Origin: Allobosea sp. 117
GTDB taxonomy: Bacteria; Pseudomonadota; Alphaproteobacteria; Rhizobiales; Xanthobacteraceae
NCBI RefSeq assembly: GCF_000702305.1
Contig: NZ_JNLC01000015.1
Location: 1 to 64,000, forward strand
Length of the DNA: 64,000 nucleotides
Direction: 5' to 3'
Shown here: positions 8,070 to 17,538 of the stretch, one piece after another
Layout of the letters: every line of letters begins with the position of its first letter
How positions within the stretch are numbered: the first letter of the stretch is position 1
Position numbers and translations under genes: made by a program
The notes under the pieces: generated by a model
Databases searched by the model: none
What the model saw: only the letters and a program-made list of their open reading frames with translations
Told to the model about the DNA's origin: nothing

Positions 8070-9644
8070 ATGTCTCGGGGGAGCGCCAACGGCACTGGAA
8101 CGCGAGCGGCACTGCTCGCCGCCGCTTCCGCGTTGGTGCTCGCCGCCTTTCCGGTGGCGGCGGCCGACATCTCATGCGATCTCACCGCGCAGGCGCTGAG
8201 CTGCGCCGGTGACGCCACCGGAACCCAGTCGACCGCCATCGGCGACGAGGCGGAGGCGACCCAGCCCGGCAGCACGGCGGTCGGCCAGTCCGCCAAGGCC
8301 TTCGCCGAGAACGCCAGCGCCTTCGGCCAGCTCTCGGTCGCCAACGGGGTGTCCTCGACGGCGGTGGGCCAGAGCTCGACGGCCAATGGCGCCAGCGCGA
8401 CGGCGGTCGGCCAGTTCGCCACCGCCAACGGCACATCGTCCAGCGCCATCGGCCAGAACGCCATCGCCAATCTCGACTACACGACCGCGGTCGGCGCGAA
8501 TTCCGCCGCGCAGGGGCTGAACGCCTCGGCTTTCGGCCAGGCCGCCACCGCCAATGGCGACTACGCCACGGCGCTCGGCCAGCAGGCGGTCGCCAATGGC
8601 GCGAACTCGACCGCCGTCGGACAGAACGCCGCCACCAACGGCCTCGATTCGACCGCCCTCGGCCAGGACGCCACCGCCAGCGCCGACCAGACCACCGCCG
8701 TCGGACAGGGCGCGCGGGCGAACGCGGTCGCCTCGACGGCCTTGGGGCAGGAGGCGATCGCCAATGGCGAATACGCCACCGCCGTCGGTCAGAACGCCAC
8801 CGCCAACGGCATGCAATCCACCGCGCTGGGGCAAGGCGCCAGCGCCGCGCAGGCACAGGCGACTGCCATCGGACAGGGAGCCGCCGCCAACGGCACCGCA
8901 TCCACCGCGCTTGGCCAGAACGCGATCGCCAACGGCGCCAATGCCACGGCGCTCGGCCAGAACGCCACCGCCAACGCCAGCGGCGCGACCGCGCTCGGCC
9001 AGACGGCGGCGGCGAACGCGGTCAACTCGACGGCGCTCGGCATGAACGCCACCGCCAACGGCGCCGGATCGACCGCCGTCGGGCAGGGATCGATCGCCGC
9101 CTTCAGCGGCTCGACGGCGATCGGCCAGAACGCCAATGCCTCGGCGGCGAACGGCACCGCCATCGGCAACGGGGCCAACGCCTCCTACGAGAACTCGACC
9201 GCCATCGGCGCCGGCGCCAGCGCGACGCGTGCCAACCAGATGGCGTTCGGCACCAGCTCCAGCACCTACACCATGTCGGGCATCACCTCGGCCGCCAGCA
9301 AGGCGGCACAGTCGGGCTCGCTGCAGGTGGTCACCACCGACAGCGGCGGCAATCTTGCCAGCGCCGACATCAATTCGCTGGTCGACTTCTCGTCCATCTA
9401 CAACGACATGGACCGCATCCGGGAAGGCGTCGCCATGGCCATGGCGATGGACACGCCCAACCTGCCGACCGGCAAGAATGTCGCATTCAGCGCGCAGTGG
9501 GGCACCTTTGGCGGGCAGAACGCCTTCGCGCTCTCCGGCATCGCGCGGCTGATGGACGACGACCTGTTCATCACCGGCGGCATCGGCGTCGGGCTCAACG
9601 AAGGCACCTATGGCGGCAAGGCGGGGCTCGTCCTCGCATGGTGA
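8070..9644 (+). CDS. YadA-like trimeric autotransporter adhesin with 14-residue head repeats
   Basis: Predicted surface adhesin of 524 residues. A signal peptide (RAALLAAASALVLAAFPVAAA, about residues 12-31) precedes a run of about 24-25 uninterrupted 14-residue repeats at roughly 50-399. The unit reads S-T-A-(V/L/I)-G-Q-N-A-x-A-N-G-x-x, the left-handed beta-roll head repeat of YadA/Hia proteins. A short neck and helix (DMDRIREGVAMAMAMD) leads to a four-strand C-terminal membrane anchor ending in LVLAW. There is almost no coiled-coil stalk. The ATG at 8070 follows GGGAGCGGGA and gives a clean signal peptide; the earlier frame start does not. The next gene overlaps its stop (ATGGTGA). Confidence 0.9.
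   Translation: MSRGSANGTGTRAALLAAASALVLAAFPVAAADISCDLTAQALSCAGDATGTQSTAIGDEAEATQPGSTAVGQSAKAFAENASAFGQLSVANGVSSTAVGQSSTANGASATAVGQFATANGTSSSAIGQNAIANLDYTTAVGANSAAQGLNASAFGQAATANGDYATALGQQAVANGANSTAVGQNAATNGLDSTALGQDATASADQTTAVGQGARANAVASTALGQEAIANGEYATAVGQNATANGMQSTALGQGASAAQAQATAIGQGAAANGTASTALGQNAIANGANATALGQNATANASGATALGQTAAANAVNSTALGMNATANGAGSTAVGQGSIAAFSGSTAIGQNANASAANGTAIGNGANASYENSTAIGAGASATRANQMAFGTSSSTYTMSGITSAASKAAQSGSLQVVTTDSGGNLASADINSLVDFSSIYNDMDRIREGVAMAMAMDTPNLPTGKNVAFSAQWGTFGGQNAFALSGIARLMDDDLFITGGIGVGLNEGTYGGKAGLVLAW
8217..9266 (+). repeat. Coding tandem repeat, 42-base unit, ~25 copies
   Basis: DNA encoding the adhesin head. Each 42-base unit encodes 14 residues and all units stay in register with no insertion or deletion. 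Units differ at many third positions and at variable residues, so the array is old rather than freshly expanded. Such arrays can change copy number by recombination. Confidence 0.8.
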
Positions 9645-10279
9645 GGCGCGGGCGAAACCGGCTCGCCGCCTTCTGGCTTGCTTTGCCCGCCTTGCTGATG
9701 GCCGGGACAGCGCACGCCGCTTCTCCCGCCAGCGCGGCTCCCGCGCAGCCGGTGGTCGCCGCGCCGCCGCTCGCCGTGCCGCCGGCGCCGGTGCTGCTGG
9801 CGCTGCTGCGCGGCACGCTGAGCGCGGTGAACCAGGCCAACATCACCGGCAATTATTCCGTGCTGCGTGACCTCGGCGCGCCGAGCTTTCGCGAAGCCTA
9901 TTCCACCGCCGTGCTCGCCGAGAGTTTCCGCTCGTGGCGCGAACGCAAGCTCGACTTCGCCGCGATCCTGCTGCTCGACGCCAAGCTGTCGCGCCCGCCG
10001 GTCGTCGGCCCGAACGGCGCGCTGCGCCTGACCGGCTATTTCCCGACCGCGCCGCTGATGGTGGAGTTCGACCTCACCTTCCACCCGGTCGCCGGCAACT
10101 GGCGGCTCGCCACCATCGCGGTCAGCGCCAACGAGCCGGAAATCACCGGCTCGATCGGCACCGTGCCGGCCCGCGCCGCGCCCGCGGCGAAGCCGGCGAT
10201 CCCGGTATTCGAGCCGCCGGCCTATCAGGGGCCGATGCCGCAGCTTCTCACCCCGCCCGGCGATCGCCCGCGGATCTGA
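9638..10279 (+). CDS. Secreted protein of unknown function coupled to the adhesin
   Basis: A 213-residue protein starting with a classic signal peptide (MVRRGRNRLAAFWLALPALL then TAHAAS). An Ala/Pro linker follows, then a compact domain at about 55-165 (LLRGTLSAVNQANITGNYSVLRD, FREAYSTAVLAESF, GYFPTAPLMVEFDLTFHPVAGNWRL) and a Pro-rich tail. The domain pattern, with helices then strands ending GNWRL, suggests an NTF2-like fold, but I do not recognise a named family. The ATG overlaps the adhesin stop in ATGGTGA, so the two are translationally coupled. A role in adhesin export or assembly in the periplasm is a guess from context. Confidence 0.75.
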   Translation: MVRRGRNRLAAFWLALPALLMAGTAHAASPASAAPAQPVVAAPPLAVPPAPVLLALLRGTLSAVNQANITGNYSVLRDLGAPSFREAYSTAVLAESFRSWRERKLDFAAILLLDAKLSRPPVVGPNGALRLTGYFPTAPLMVEFDLTFHPVAGNWRLATIAVSANEPEITGSIGTVPARAAPAAKPAIPVFEPPAYQGPMPQLLTPPGDRPRI

Positions 10280-10320
10280 CCCGAGTCGGACGGCACGGCC
10301 AGCGCCTCAGTTCAAGCTTC

Positions 10321-11325
10321 TCAATTCACTTGCGTCGCGGATGGCGTCGGCACCGGTGCGGGCGCCGAGGAGGAGGACGTCGCCGGCGCATTGCCGCGCG
10401 GTGCCTGCGGCGGCGCGGTGGCGGGCGTCGGCACGGTCGGATAACCGACCAGCGGCGTTAGCGGCACCTCCTGCTCTGCCGCGACCGGCGTGTCCTTGCT
10501 CACCGGGCGGCGCGGCGCCGCTGGCTCGACCGGCTCCGGCCCCATCGCGCCGTCGAGCACGGTGGCCGGTCCCATCGCCCCGTTGGGATAGGAGAGCGGG
10601 CCGCCGATGCGCCCGATGCCCTCGGGCTCGCCCATCGGCCGCCCATAGGGCTGCCAGGAGCGCGGCAGGAAATAGCCGTTGATGCTGTAGCGATACATCA
10701 CGCGCAGCAATTGCTGCTCGGTAGCGCCGGTGCGGCAGAGCCTGAGCCGCACCGCCATCACACCGCGGTCGCGCATGAACGCCATCATCGGCACCTGCGA
10801 CTGGATGCGCTGCCAGCCATAGATGCACAGGTCGTTGGCACCGGCCCGGCCGATCGCGTAGCCGAACGGTCCGTAGCGGTTCTGCACGAAATAGCCGGAG
10901 GTGCGCATGACGATGCCGGGGAAGCGCTCCTCCATCTCGGTCTCCAGCACCTCGTCGCGAAGCATGTCGTCGTTGCGGATGTTCTCCCATCCGGTGCGCC
11001 CCTCGACGGGGCCGAAGAAGACGACGTGGAAGGAATTCTGCCCCGGCGCCGCCGAGCGCGTGCCGAGAACGATTTCCTGCTCCAGCGCGTTGAGATAGCG
11101 GGTCTCGATCACCGAAAGCACGGTCGGCCCGCCCGGCTCGGGCAGGACCAGCGCGTCGGTGGTCGGCACCTCGATGGTCATCGTCGCGACCTTGGGAGGC
11201 TCGCCGCGCAGGGGATAGGGCGCGCATCCGCCCGAGAGCAGGAAGGCCGCCAGCGCACCGGCCACGAGCGGCCCCACCGCCGGAATGCGGGCGCGGGCGT
11301 GCGTTTCCTGATAGGCTGGAGCCAT
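10321..11325 (-). CDS. bcsN: Cellulose biosynthesis lipoprotein BcsN
   Basis: BcsN is found in alphaproteobacterial cellulose operons that lack BcsC/BcsD and is needed for cellulose output by an unknown mechanism. The 334-residue protein begins with a lipoprotein signal (PLVAGALAAFLLSGGC, lipobox LSGGC), so it is probably a lipid-anchored envelope protein. A conserved core follows (VLSVIETRYLNALEQEI, GQNSFHVVFFGP, NDLCIYGWQRI), then a low-complexity Pro/Ala C-terminus. The gene is divergent from bcsA across 291 bases, the standard bcsN-bcsABZ layout. I used the ATG at 11323-11325; a GTG start at 11403 would put 26 extra residues before the signal peptide. Confidence 0.85.
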   Translation of the reverse strand: MAPAYQETHARARIPAVGPLVAGALAAFLLSGGCAPYPLRGEPPKVATMTIEVPTTDALVLPEPGGPTVLSVIETRYLNALEQEIVLGTRSAAPGQNSFHVVFFGPVEGRTGWENIRNDDMLRDEVLETEMEERFPGIVMRTSGYFVQNRYGPFGYAIGRAGANDLCIYGWQRIQSQVPMMAFMRDRGVMAVRLRLCRTGATEQQLLRVMYRYSINGYFLPRSWQPYGRPMGEPEGIGRIGGPLSYPNGAMGPATVLDGAMGPEPVEPAAPRRPVSKDTPVAAEQEVPLTPLVGYPTVPTPATAPPQAPRGNAPATSSSSAPAPVPTPSATQVN

Positions 11326-11616
11326 CGCTTCGTCGCTGTTCCGCCTGCTGTTCGATTTCAAGTGGAGCCGCGGCGCCAGAAGTGCCGAATCACTTGCCTT
11401 CACGAGACTTTAACCCGCGCGTCCGGCGGGTGGAATCGAGGCGGGGAGCGGAATGAAAGGACAGATACGTTTCCTCAACCACTATTCCGTAAAATTTGAA
11501 CAATCCTGCCGCACGCCGGCGGACATCCGTCGAGAACCCCTCCTGACCGGGCGCCATCACCCGCCTGGGAAGCGGGATTCCCGATCCGGGACTTTGAGCG
11601 CAGAAGCGGAGCAAGG
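11326..11616. promoter_or_regulatory. Divergent bcsN/bcsA promoter region
   Basis: A 291-base gap between the divergent cellulose genes, with AT-richer patches around 11395-11415 and 11455-11510 against a GC-rich background. It must hold promoters for both directions, but I cannot assign boxes with confidence. No small gene is supported here. Confidence 0.5.
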
Positions 11617-13809
11617 ATGCGAAAGGCGCTGATCGCCGGCCTGTGGGCCCTGGCAACGCTCATCGTGGTGTTCCTCATCACCCTGCCGATCAGCCTTCAG
11701 GCGCACCTGACGGCCGGCGCCATCGTCGTCACTGTCATCATCCTTTTGAAGATGTTCGCGCCGGTGGGCACGCCCCGGCTCATCGCGCTGTCACTCGGCA
11801 CCGCGATCGTGCTGCGCTACGTCTACTGGCGCACCACCTCGACCCTGCCGCCGGTCACCCAGCTCGAGGACTTCATCCCCGGCTTCCTGCTCTATCTCGC
11901 CGAGATGTACAGCGTCGGCATGCTGGGGCTGAGCCTGTTCGTGGTCTCGATGCCGCTACCCCAGCGCGTCGCCCCGCCGGTGCCTGTCGACAACACGCCG
12001 CATGTCGACATCTTCGTGCCGACCTACAACGAGGAGGCGACGCTGCTCGCCTCGACGCTCGCCGCCGCCAAGGCGATCGACTATCCGGCCGACAAGTTCA
12101 CCGTCTGGCTGCTCGACGATGGCGGCACCGACCAGAAATGCGAGCAGGACGACCCGCTCGCCGCGCAGCAGGCGCAGGAGCGCCGCGCCGAGCTCACCGC
12201 GCTGTGCGAGGGCCTTGGCTGCCGCTACCTCACGCGCCGGCGCAACGAGCACGCCAAGGCCGGCAACCTGAACAACGGCCTCGAGCACTCCACCGGCGAC
12301 CTCGTGGCGGTGTTCGACGCCGACCACGCTCCGGCCCGCAGCTTCCTGAAGGAGACGGTCGGCTATTTCAGCCAGGACCCGCGGCTGTTCCTGGTGCAGA
12401 CACCGCACTTCTTCATCAATCCCGACCCGCTGGAGCGCAACCTCGACACCTTCGACCGCATGCCGTCCGAGAACGAGATGTTCTACGGCATCATCCAGCG
12501 CGGCCTCGACAAGTGGGACGCCGCCTTCTTCTGCGGCTCGGCGGCAGTGCTGCGGCGCGAAGCGCTGATGGAGACCAAGGGCTTCTCGGGCATCTCCATC
12601 ACCGAGGACTGCGAGACCGCGCTCGAACTGCACGGGCGCGGCTGGCACAGCGTCTATGTCGACAAGCCACTCATCGCCGGCTTGCAGCCGGAGACCTTCG
12701 CGAGCTTCATCGGCCAGCGCTCGCGCTGGGCGCAGGGCATGTATCAGATCCTGCGCTTCCGCTTCCCGCCCGGCAAGCGCGGCCTCTCGATCCCGCAGCG
12801 CCTCTGCTACATGTCGAGCACGTTCTTCTGGTTCTTCCCCTTCTCGCGCATGATCTTCCTGATCTCGCCGATCTTCTATCTCGGCTTCTCGCTGGAGATC
12901 TTCAACGCGTCGGGCGCCGAGTTCCTCGCCTATACCTCGACCTACATGCTCGTGAACCTGCTGATGCAGAACTACCTCTATGGCCGCTATCGCTGGCCGT
13001 GGATTTCCGAGCTCTACGAATACATCCAGTCGGTCTATCTGCTGCCGGCGCTGATCTCCGTCATCCTCAATCCCCGCAAGCCCACCTTCAAGGTGACGGC
13101 CAAGGGCGAGACGCTGTCCGAAAGCCACGTCTCGGAGATCGGCAAGCCGTTCTTCATCATCTTCGCGCTGCAGATCGTGGCCGCCCTGATCACCATCTGG
13201 CGCATCATGACCGAGCCCTACACCGCCGACGTGACGCTGGTCGTCGGCGGCTGGAACCTGCTCAACCTGATGATCTCGGGCTGCGCCCTCGGCGTCGTCT
13301 CCGAGCGCGCCAACCGCCGCCGCACCCATCGCGTCAACCTGTCCCGGCGGTGCCAGCTCATCGTCAACGACGTCGCCTATCCGGCGATCATCGAGGATGT
13401 CTCGATCGGCGGCGCCGGCATCCGCACAGCGGCAGGGAATCTGCCGAAGATCGATCGCGGCCAGATCGCCTCGATCCGCTTCAAGCCGCAATCCGACATC
13501 GGCATCGACACGCTGCCGCTCGCCATCCGCAATGTGAAGCGCGAGGGCGCCGAGCACCTTTTGGGCTGCGAGTTCCACCCGGAAATCCCGCTGCACCACC
13601 GGCTGATCGCCGACCTGATCTTCGCCAATGCCGACGAATGGCAGAAATTCCAGTATTCCCGGCGCCACAATCCCGGCGTCCTGAAGGGAACGCTGCAGTT
13701 CATCGGCATCGCCATCTACCAGACGGCCCGCGGCCTCTCCTACATGATGCAACTGCACCGGCTGCAGCGCGCCGCCAGCCGCTCCACCGTCTCCACCAAC
13801 AAGGCCTGA
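11617..13809 (+). CDS. bcsA: Cellulose synthase catalytic subunit (UDP-forming) BcsA
   Basis: Inner-membrane family 2 glycosyltransferase that polymerises UDP-glucose into beta-1,4-glucan and pushes the chain through its own membrane channel. In the 730-residue protein the catalytic motifs are all present: DDG at 167-169, DAD at 234-236, TED at 329-331 and QRSRW at 367-371. Two N-terminal and several C-terminal membrane segments flank the catalytic loop. The C-terminal PilZ domain has RRRTHR and DVSIGG, so activity should depend on cyclic di-GMP. First gene of bcsA-bcsB-bcsZ-bcsK. Confidence 0.98.
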   Translation: MRKALIAGLWALATLIVVFLITLPISLQAHLTAGAIVVTVIILLKMFAPVGTPRLIALSLGTAIVLRYVYWRTTSTLPPVTQLEDFIPGFLLYLAEMYSVGMLGLSLFVVSMPLPQRVAPPVPVDNTPHVDIFVPTYNEEATLLASTLAAAKAIDYPADKFTVWLLDDGGTDQKCEQDDPLAAQQAQERRAELTALCEGLGCRYLTRRRNEHAKAGNLNNGLEHSTGDLVAVFDADHAPARSFLKETVGYFSQDPRLFLVQTPHFFINPDPLERNLDTFDRMPSENEMFYGIIQRGLDKWDAAFFCGSAAVLRREALMETKGFSGISITEDCETALELHGRGWHSVYVDKPLIAGLQPETFASFIGQRSRWAQGMYQILRFRFPPGKRGLSIPQRLCYMSSTFFWFFPFSRMIFLISPIFYLGFSLEIFNASGAEFLAYTSTYMLVNLLMQNYLYGRYRWPWISELYEYIQSVYLLPALISVILNPRKPTFKVTAKGETLSESHVSEIGKPFFIIFALQIVAALITIWRIMTEPYTADVTLVVGGWNLLNLMISGCALGVVSERANRRRTHRVNLSRRCQLIVNDVAYPAIIEDVSIGGAGIRTAAGNLPKIDRGQIASIRFKPQSDIGIDTLPLAIRNVKREGAEHLLGCEFHPEIPLHHRLIADLIFANADEWQKFQYSRRHNPGVLKGTLQFIGIAIYQTARGLSYMMQLHRLQRAASRSTVSTNKA

Positions 13810-13816
13810 CCGACCG

Positions 13817-16483
13817 ATGCGGGTTCCGACGCTCATCGCCGCATCCGCGATCCTCGGCCTGCTGCTCGGCGCGGCCGGCGCGCAGTCGCCCGCCTTCGAC
13901 ATGAATGGCTCGTCGTCGCAGACGACGACGCCCGCCCCCCCGGCGCAGGGCACCGCGCCGCCGCCCTTCACCATGACGCCCGGCCTGCCGGCCGCCGGCG
14001 CGGCGCCGCAAACCGCCCCGCGCGTCGTGGCGCCGCTGAACATGGGCCCGGCGCCGGCCGCGCCGCCCGCCACGACAGGCCAGGGCTTCCCTCCCCCACC
14101 GCCGGCGACCCCCGCGCCCGCGGCCAACGTGCAGCAGCCCGCCGACGCCGCGCCGGCGCCGTTCCAGATGCAGCCCGGCAAGCCCGCGCCATTGCCGACC
14201 GTCCAGGCTCCGGCGGCGACGGCGGCACCGGCACCGGCCGCCCCCAGGCGGCCCGACCGCTACGTGGTGCCGGCCACCCGCCTCACGCTCGAGGGCGAGC
14301 AGGACTCACGCTCCTGGGTCACCTACCTGACCCGCGAGGAGGCCAACCGCCCCGCCACCTTCCAGATCAGCTACATCAATGCCGTGGTGGTGATGCCCGA
14401 GGCCTCCCGCCTCCGGGTCTCGATCAACGGCCAGATGGTCATCGAGGCGCCGATCGCCTCCTCGCAGACCCATGCGGTGCTGTCCGCGGCGGTGCGCCCC
14501 GGCATACTGCGGCCGGGCGCCAACCAGTTCCGCGTCGAGGCCGTGCAGCGTCACCGCACCGACTGCACCATCGCCGCCACCTACGAGCTCTGGACCGAGA
14601 TCGAGAACGCGCAGACCGGCCTGAGCTTCTCGGGCGGGCGTCCGGCTCTCATCGGCGGCATCGAGGATATGCCCGCCATCGGCATCGACGACAAGGGCGC
14701 CACCACCCTGCGCTTCGTCACCCGCACGGCTCTCGACAACGGCACCAGCGCCCGCATGCTGCGGGCGGCGCAGGGCATCGCGCTGCGCGGACTGCTGCCG
14801 GCGCCCGTGGTCACCGTTGTGCCGGCCAATGCCACGCCGACACCGCCCGGCACCGCCACCGTGGTGGTCGGCACGGCCGCCGAGCTCCCCGCACTGATGG
14901 CCTCTCCGCCGCCCGAGGCGCGCCAGCAGCAGGTGGTGCGCTTCGTGACCGACGCGCGGCTCGGCGGGCCGGTGCTGGTGATCTCGGCCCCGACGCCCGA
15001 CGAGGTGAACGGCGTGATCAGCCGGCTCGGCACCCTCAACGCCGCGCCGCGCGACGTCATCGACACCGCGACGCGCTCCGCGCCGGATGCGCCGCTGTTC
15101 GAGGCGGCGCGCTCGATCCGGCTGTCGGACCTCGGCATCACCACGCAGGAATTCTCCGGCCGGCGCTTCCGCACGCGCTTCGAGATCGCCCTGCCGCCCG
15201 ACTTCTACGCCGCCGCCTATGGCGAGGCCCGGCTGCTGATCGACGCCGCCTACACCGGCGAGGTCCGCCCCTCGAGCCACATCGACTTCTACGTCAACGG
15301 GCACATCGCCTCGAACCTGCCGATCACCACGCGCGGCGGCGGCCTGTTCCGCCGCGAGCCGATGAAGATCCCGCTGACCAATTTCCGCCCCGGTCTCAAC
15401 CACATCTGGGTCGAGGTCATGCTCGACACCGCGACGGACGAGCGCTGCCTGCCGGGCGCCACGCTGCCGGGCGACGAGCGCTTCGTGCTGTTCAACTCGA
15501 CCGAGTTCGTGATGGACAACTTCGCCCGGATCGGCCGCACGCCCGATCTCGCGGCGCTGTCCGCCAACGCCTTCCCCTATACGCTCGACCGCGGCCCGCT
15601 GGCGCTGGTGCTGCCGCAGCCGGACGCCACCGCCATCGGCTCCGCCGGCACGCTGCTCGCCCGGCTGGCGCAGGCCAAGGGCCAGGCGCTGGCCTTCGAC
15701 ATCCCCGCGACCACCGCCGCGCTCGACAACCGCCCGGCCATCTTCGTCGGCGGCATCGGCCAGATCGCCAACGGCGTGCTCGCCCAGGTGCGCATCGCCG
15801 AGACCTCGCGCACCAACTGGATGGCCGCGCTGCCCGATCTGAGCACCCCGGCGCCGGACGCCGACGCGGCCTATGACGACATCGTGCAGCGCTTCCGCAA
15901 CCGCCAGCAGACCGCCCAGCCCCCCGCCCCCACCGACCAGCCCGAGAGTTCGCCAGAGACCACCGACATCTATGAGCGCTGGCGCGAGAACGTCTCGCCT
16001 GGCGGCATCAGCGGCGTGCTCACCTCGGTCGAGAACTGGATGCGGCGCACCTTCGGCATTTCCTGGGCGTCCTTCGCCATCGGCCAGAGCCAGCTCAACA
16101 TGTTCGAGCCTTCGCCGCAGACCAGCGTGCTGATCGCGCAGGCCTCGAACCCGGGCAACAACGCGACCTGGACCCTCGTCGCCGGCCGCAACCCGGAGGC
16201 GCTCGCCACCGGCCTTGCCCAGTTCAACGCCCGGCAGGTCTGGGACCGCGTCGGCGGGCAGGCGGCCGCCTATCAGGCCTCCGCCGACCGCCTCGACACC
16301 CAGCCGACCGGCGCCTACCGGTTCATCCTCACCGAGCCGCTGAACTTCAGGAACTTCCGGATGATCGCCGCCAACTGGCTTTCCGTGAACATCCTGCCCT
16401 ACGCGCTGATGCTGGTGCTGTGCGGCGTCGCGCTCGGCATCTCCACCGCCATGCTGCTGCGGCGGCTGGGGCGCACCAAATGA
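13817..16483 (+). CDS. bcsB: Cellulose synthase periplasmic subunit BcsB
   Basis: Periplasmic, membrane-anchored partner of BcsA that guides the nascent glucan and is required for catalysis. It has 888 residues: a signal peptide, a long Pro/Ala-rich stretch to about 145 (low complexity, longer than usual), then the BcsB core with carbohydrate-binding-like and flavodoxin-like domains. A single C-terminal anchor helix (ILPYALMLVLCGVALGIS) is followed by RRLGRTK. It starts 7 bases after bcsA and overlaps bcsZ by the ATGA junction at 16480-16483. Confidence 0.95.
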   Translation: MRVPTLIAASAILGLLLGAAGAQSPAFDMNGSSSQTTTPAPPAQGTAPPPFTMTPGLPAAGAAPQTAPRVVAPLNMGPAPAAPPATTGQGFPPPPPATPAPAANVQQPADAAPAPFQMQPGKPAPLPTVQAPAATAAPAPAAPRRPDRYVVPATRLTLEGEQDSRSWVTYLTREEANRPATFQISYINAVVVMPEASRLRVSINGQMVIEAPIASSQTHAVLSAAVRPGILRPGANQFRVEAVQRHRTDCTIAATYELWTEIENAQTGLSFSGGRPALIGGIEDMPAIGIDDKGATTLRFVTRTALDNGTSARMLRAAQGIALRGLLPAPVVTVVPANATPTPPGTATVVVGTAAELPALMASPPPEARQQQVVRFVTDARLGGPVLVISAPTPDEVNGVISRLGTLNAAPRDVIDTATRSAPDAPLFEAARSIRLSDLGITTQEFSGRRFRTRFEIALPPDFYAAAYGEARLLIDAAYTGEVRPSSHIDFYVNGHIASNLPITTRGGGLFRREPMKIPLTNFRPGLNHIWVEVMLDTATDERCLPGATLPGDERFVLFNSTEFVMDNFARIGRTPDLAALSANAFPYTLDRGPLALVLPQPDATAIGSAGTLLARLAQAKGQALAFDIPATTAALDNRPAIFVGGIGQIANGVLAQVRIAETSRTNWMAALPDLSTPAPDADAAYDDIVQRFRNRQQTAQPPAPTDQPESSPETTDIYERWRENVSPGGISGVLTSVENWMRRTFGISWASFAIGQSQLNMFEPSPQTSVLIAQASNPGNNATWTLVAGRNPEALATGLAQFNARQVWDRVGGQAAAYQASADRLDTQPTGAYRFILTEPLNFRNFRMIAANWLSVNILPYALMLVLCGVALGISTAMLLRRLGRTK

Positions 16484-17538
16484 GGCATCTGCTGCGCCTT
16501 CTCATCGCCGCCATGCTGATCGGCGGCGTCGGCCTCGCGACGGCGCGCGCCCAGACGGGGACGCCGATGGTCTCGCCGAACGACTGGAAAACCTATGTCG
16601 ACCGCTTCGTCGACCCCTCGGGCCGGGTGATCGACGACGCCAATGGCGGCATCAGCCATTCGGAGGGCCAGGGCTACGGCATGCTGCTCGCCTTCCTGGC
16701 CGGCGACCGGGCCGGCTTCGAGCGCATCTGGAGCTTCACCCGCACCGAGCTGCTGATCCGCGACGACGGCCTCGCCGCCTGGCGCTGGGACCCCAAGCGC
16801 ACCCCGCACGTCACCGACATCAACGCCGCCAGCGACGGCGACATCCTCATCGCCTATGCGCTGGCGCGCGCCGGCCGGGCGTGGAACGAGCCGGCCTATC
16901 TCGCCTTCGCGCGCCGCATCGCCAGCGCGGTAGGCAAGGTCACGGTGCGCAATGTCGGCGGCAAGCTGCTGCTTATGCCGGGCGCCACCGGCTTTTCCGC
17001 CGCCGACCGGCCGGACGGCCCGGTGATCAACCCGTCCTACTGGATCTTCGAGGCGTTCCCGCTCTTCGCCCAGATCGCGCCGGACACCGACTGGATCGGC
17101 CTGTCGCGCTCGGGTCTCGCCATGCTCGCGGCGACCCAGCTCGGCCCGGCCCGGCTGCAGCCGGACTGGGTGTCGCTGGCGCGCGGCGCGGCGCCGGCCG
17201 ACGGCTTCCCCGCCGTCTTCGGTTACAATTCATTAAGGATAGTTCTTTACCTTTTGCGAGCAGGTATCAAGGACACGGGCAGTCTCGAAACCTTTAACCG
17301 GAACTGGATCGTCAGGAACGGGGGCGTCCCCGGGATCGTCGACATCAAGAGCGGGCAGACGCTGACCAGACTGACCGAGCCGGGCTATCGCATGCTCGGC
17401 GCGATCCTGGCCTGCGCTCTGAACAGTACCGCGATCCCACAGGATCTCCGGACTTTCGAGCCGACTCTCTACTATCCGTCGACCTTGTACCTCTTGAGCA
17501 TGGCGATGGTGGTCGAGAGATATCCTAAATGTCTTTGA
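16480..17538 (+). CDS. bcsZ: Cellulase BcsZ (glycoside hydrolase family 8)
   Basis: Periplasmic endo-beta-1,4-glucanase that trims mis-folded glucan during cellulose export. The 352-residue protein has a signal peptide ending near ATARAQ. GH8 features are SEGQGYGMLLAFLAGD with the catalytic acid Glu, DINAASDGDILIAYAL with the conserved Asp, and NPSYWIFEAFPLF. The start overlaps the bcsB stop, and its own stop overlaps the bcsK start by 10 bases. Odd: from about 17221 the codon usage changes abruptly (TTA, AGG, ATA, CTT, TTG) and local GC falls to about 43% over 70 bases by my hand count, against well over 60% around it, although the protein remains BcsZ-like. Confidence 0.95.
   Translation: MRHLLRLLIAAMLIGGVGLATARAQTGTPMVSPNDWKTYVDRFVDPSGRVIDDANGGISHSEGQGYGMLLAFLAGDRAGFERIWSFTRTELLIRDDGLAAWRWDPKRTPHVTDINAASDGDILIAYALARAGRAWNEPAYLAFARRIASAVGKVTVRNVGGKLLLMPGATGFSAADRPDGPVINPSYWIFEAFPLFAQIAPDTDWIGLSRSGLAMLAATQLGPARLQPDWVSLARGAAPADGFPAVFGYNSLRIVLYLLRAGIKDTGSLETFNRNWIVRNGGVPGIVDIKSGQTLTRLTEPGYRMLGAILACALNSTAIPQDLRTFEPTLYYPSTLYLLSMAMVVERYPKCL

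Noticed and set aside
8217..9266. Regular repeats that might suggest a CRISPR array
   Set aside because: The 42-base units are continuous coding sequence encoding 14-residue YadA-type repeats; there are no unique spacers of constant length.
11326..11403. Longer BcsN start at a GTG
   Set aside because: Would place 26 residues ahead of a clean lipoprotein signal.
11643..13904. 753-codon frame overlapping bcsA
   Set aside because: Same strand, shifted frame; bcsA has all catalytic motifs and the alternative product is Arg/Ala-rich noise.
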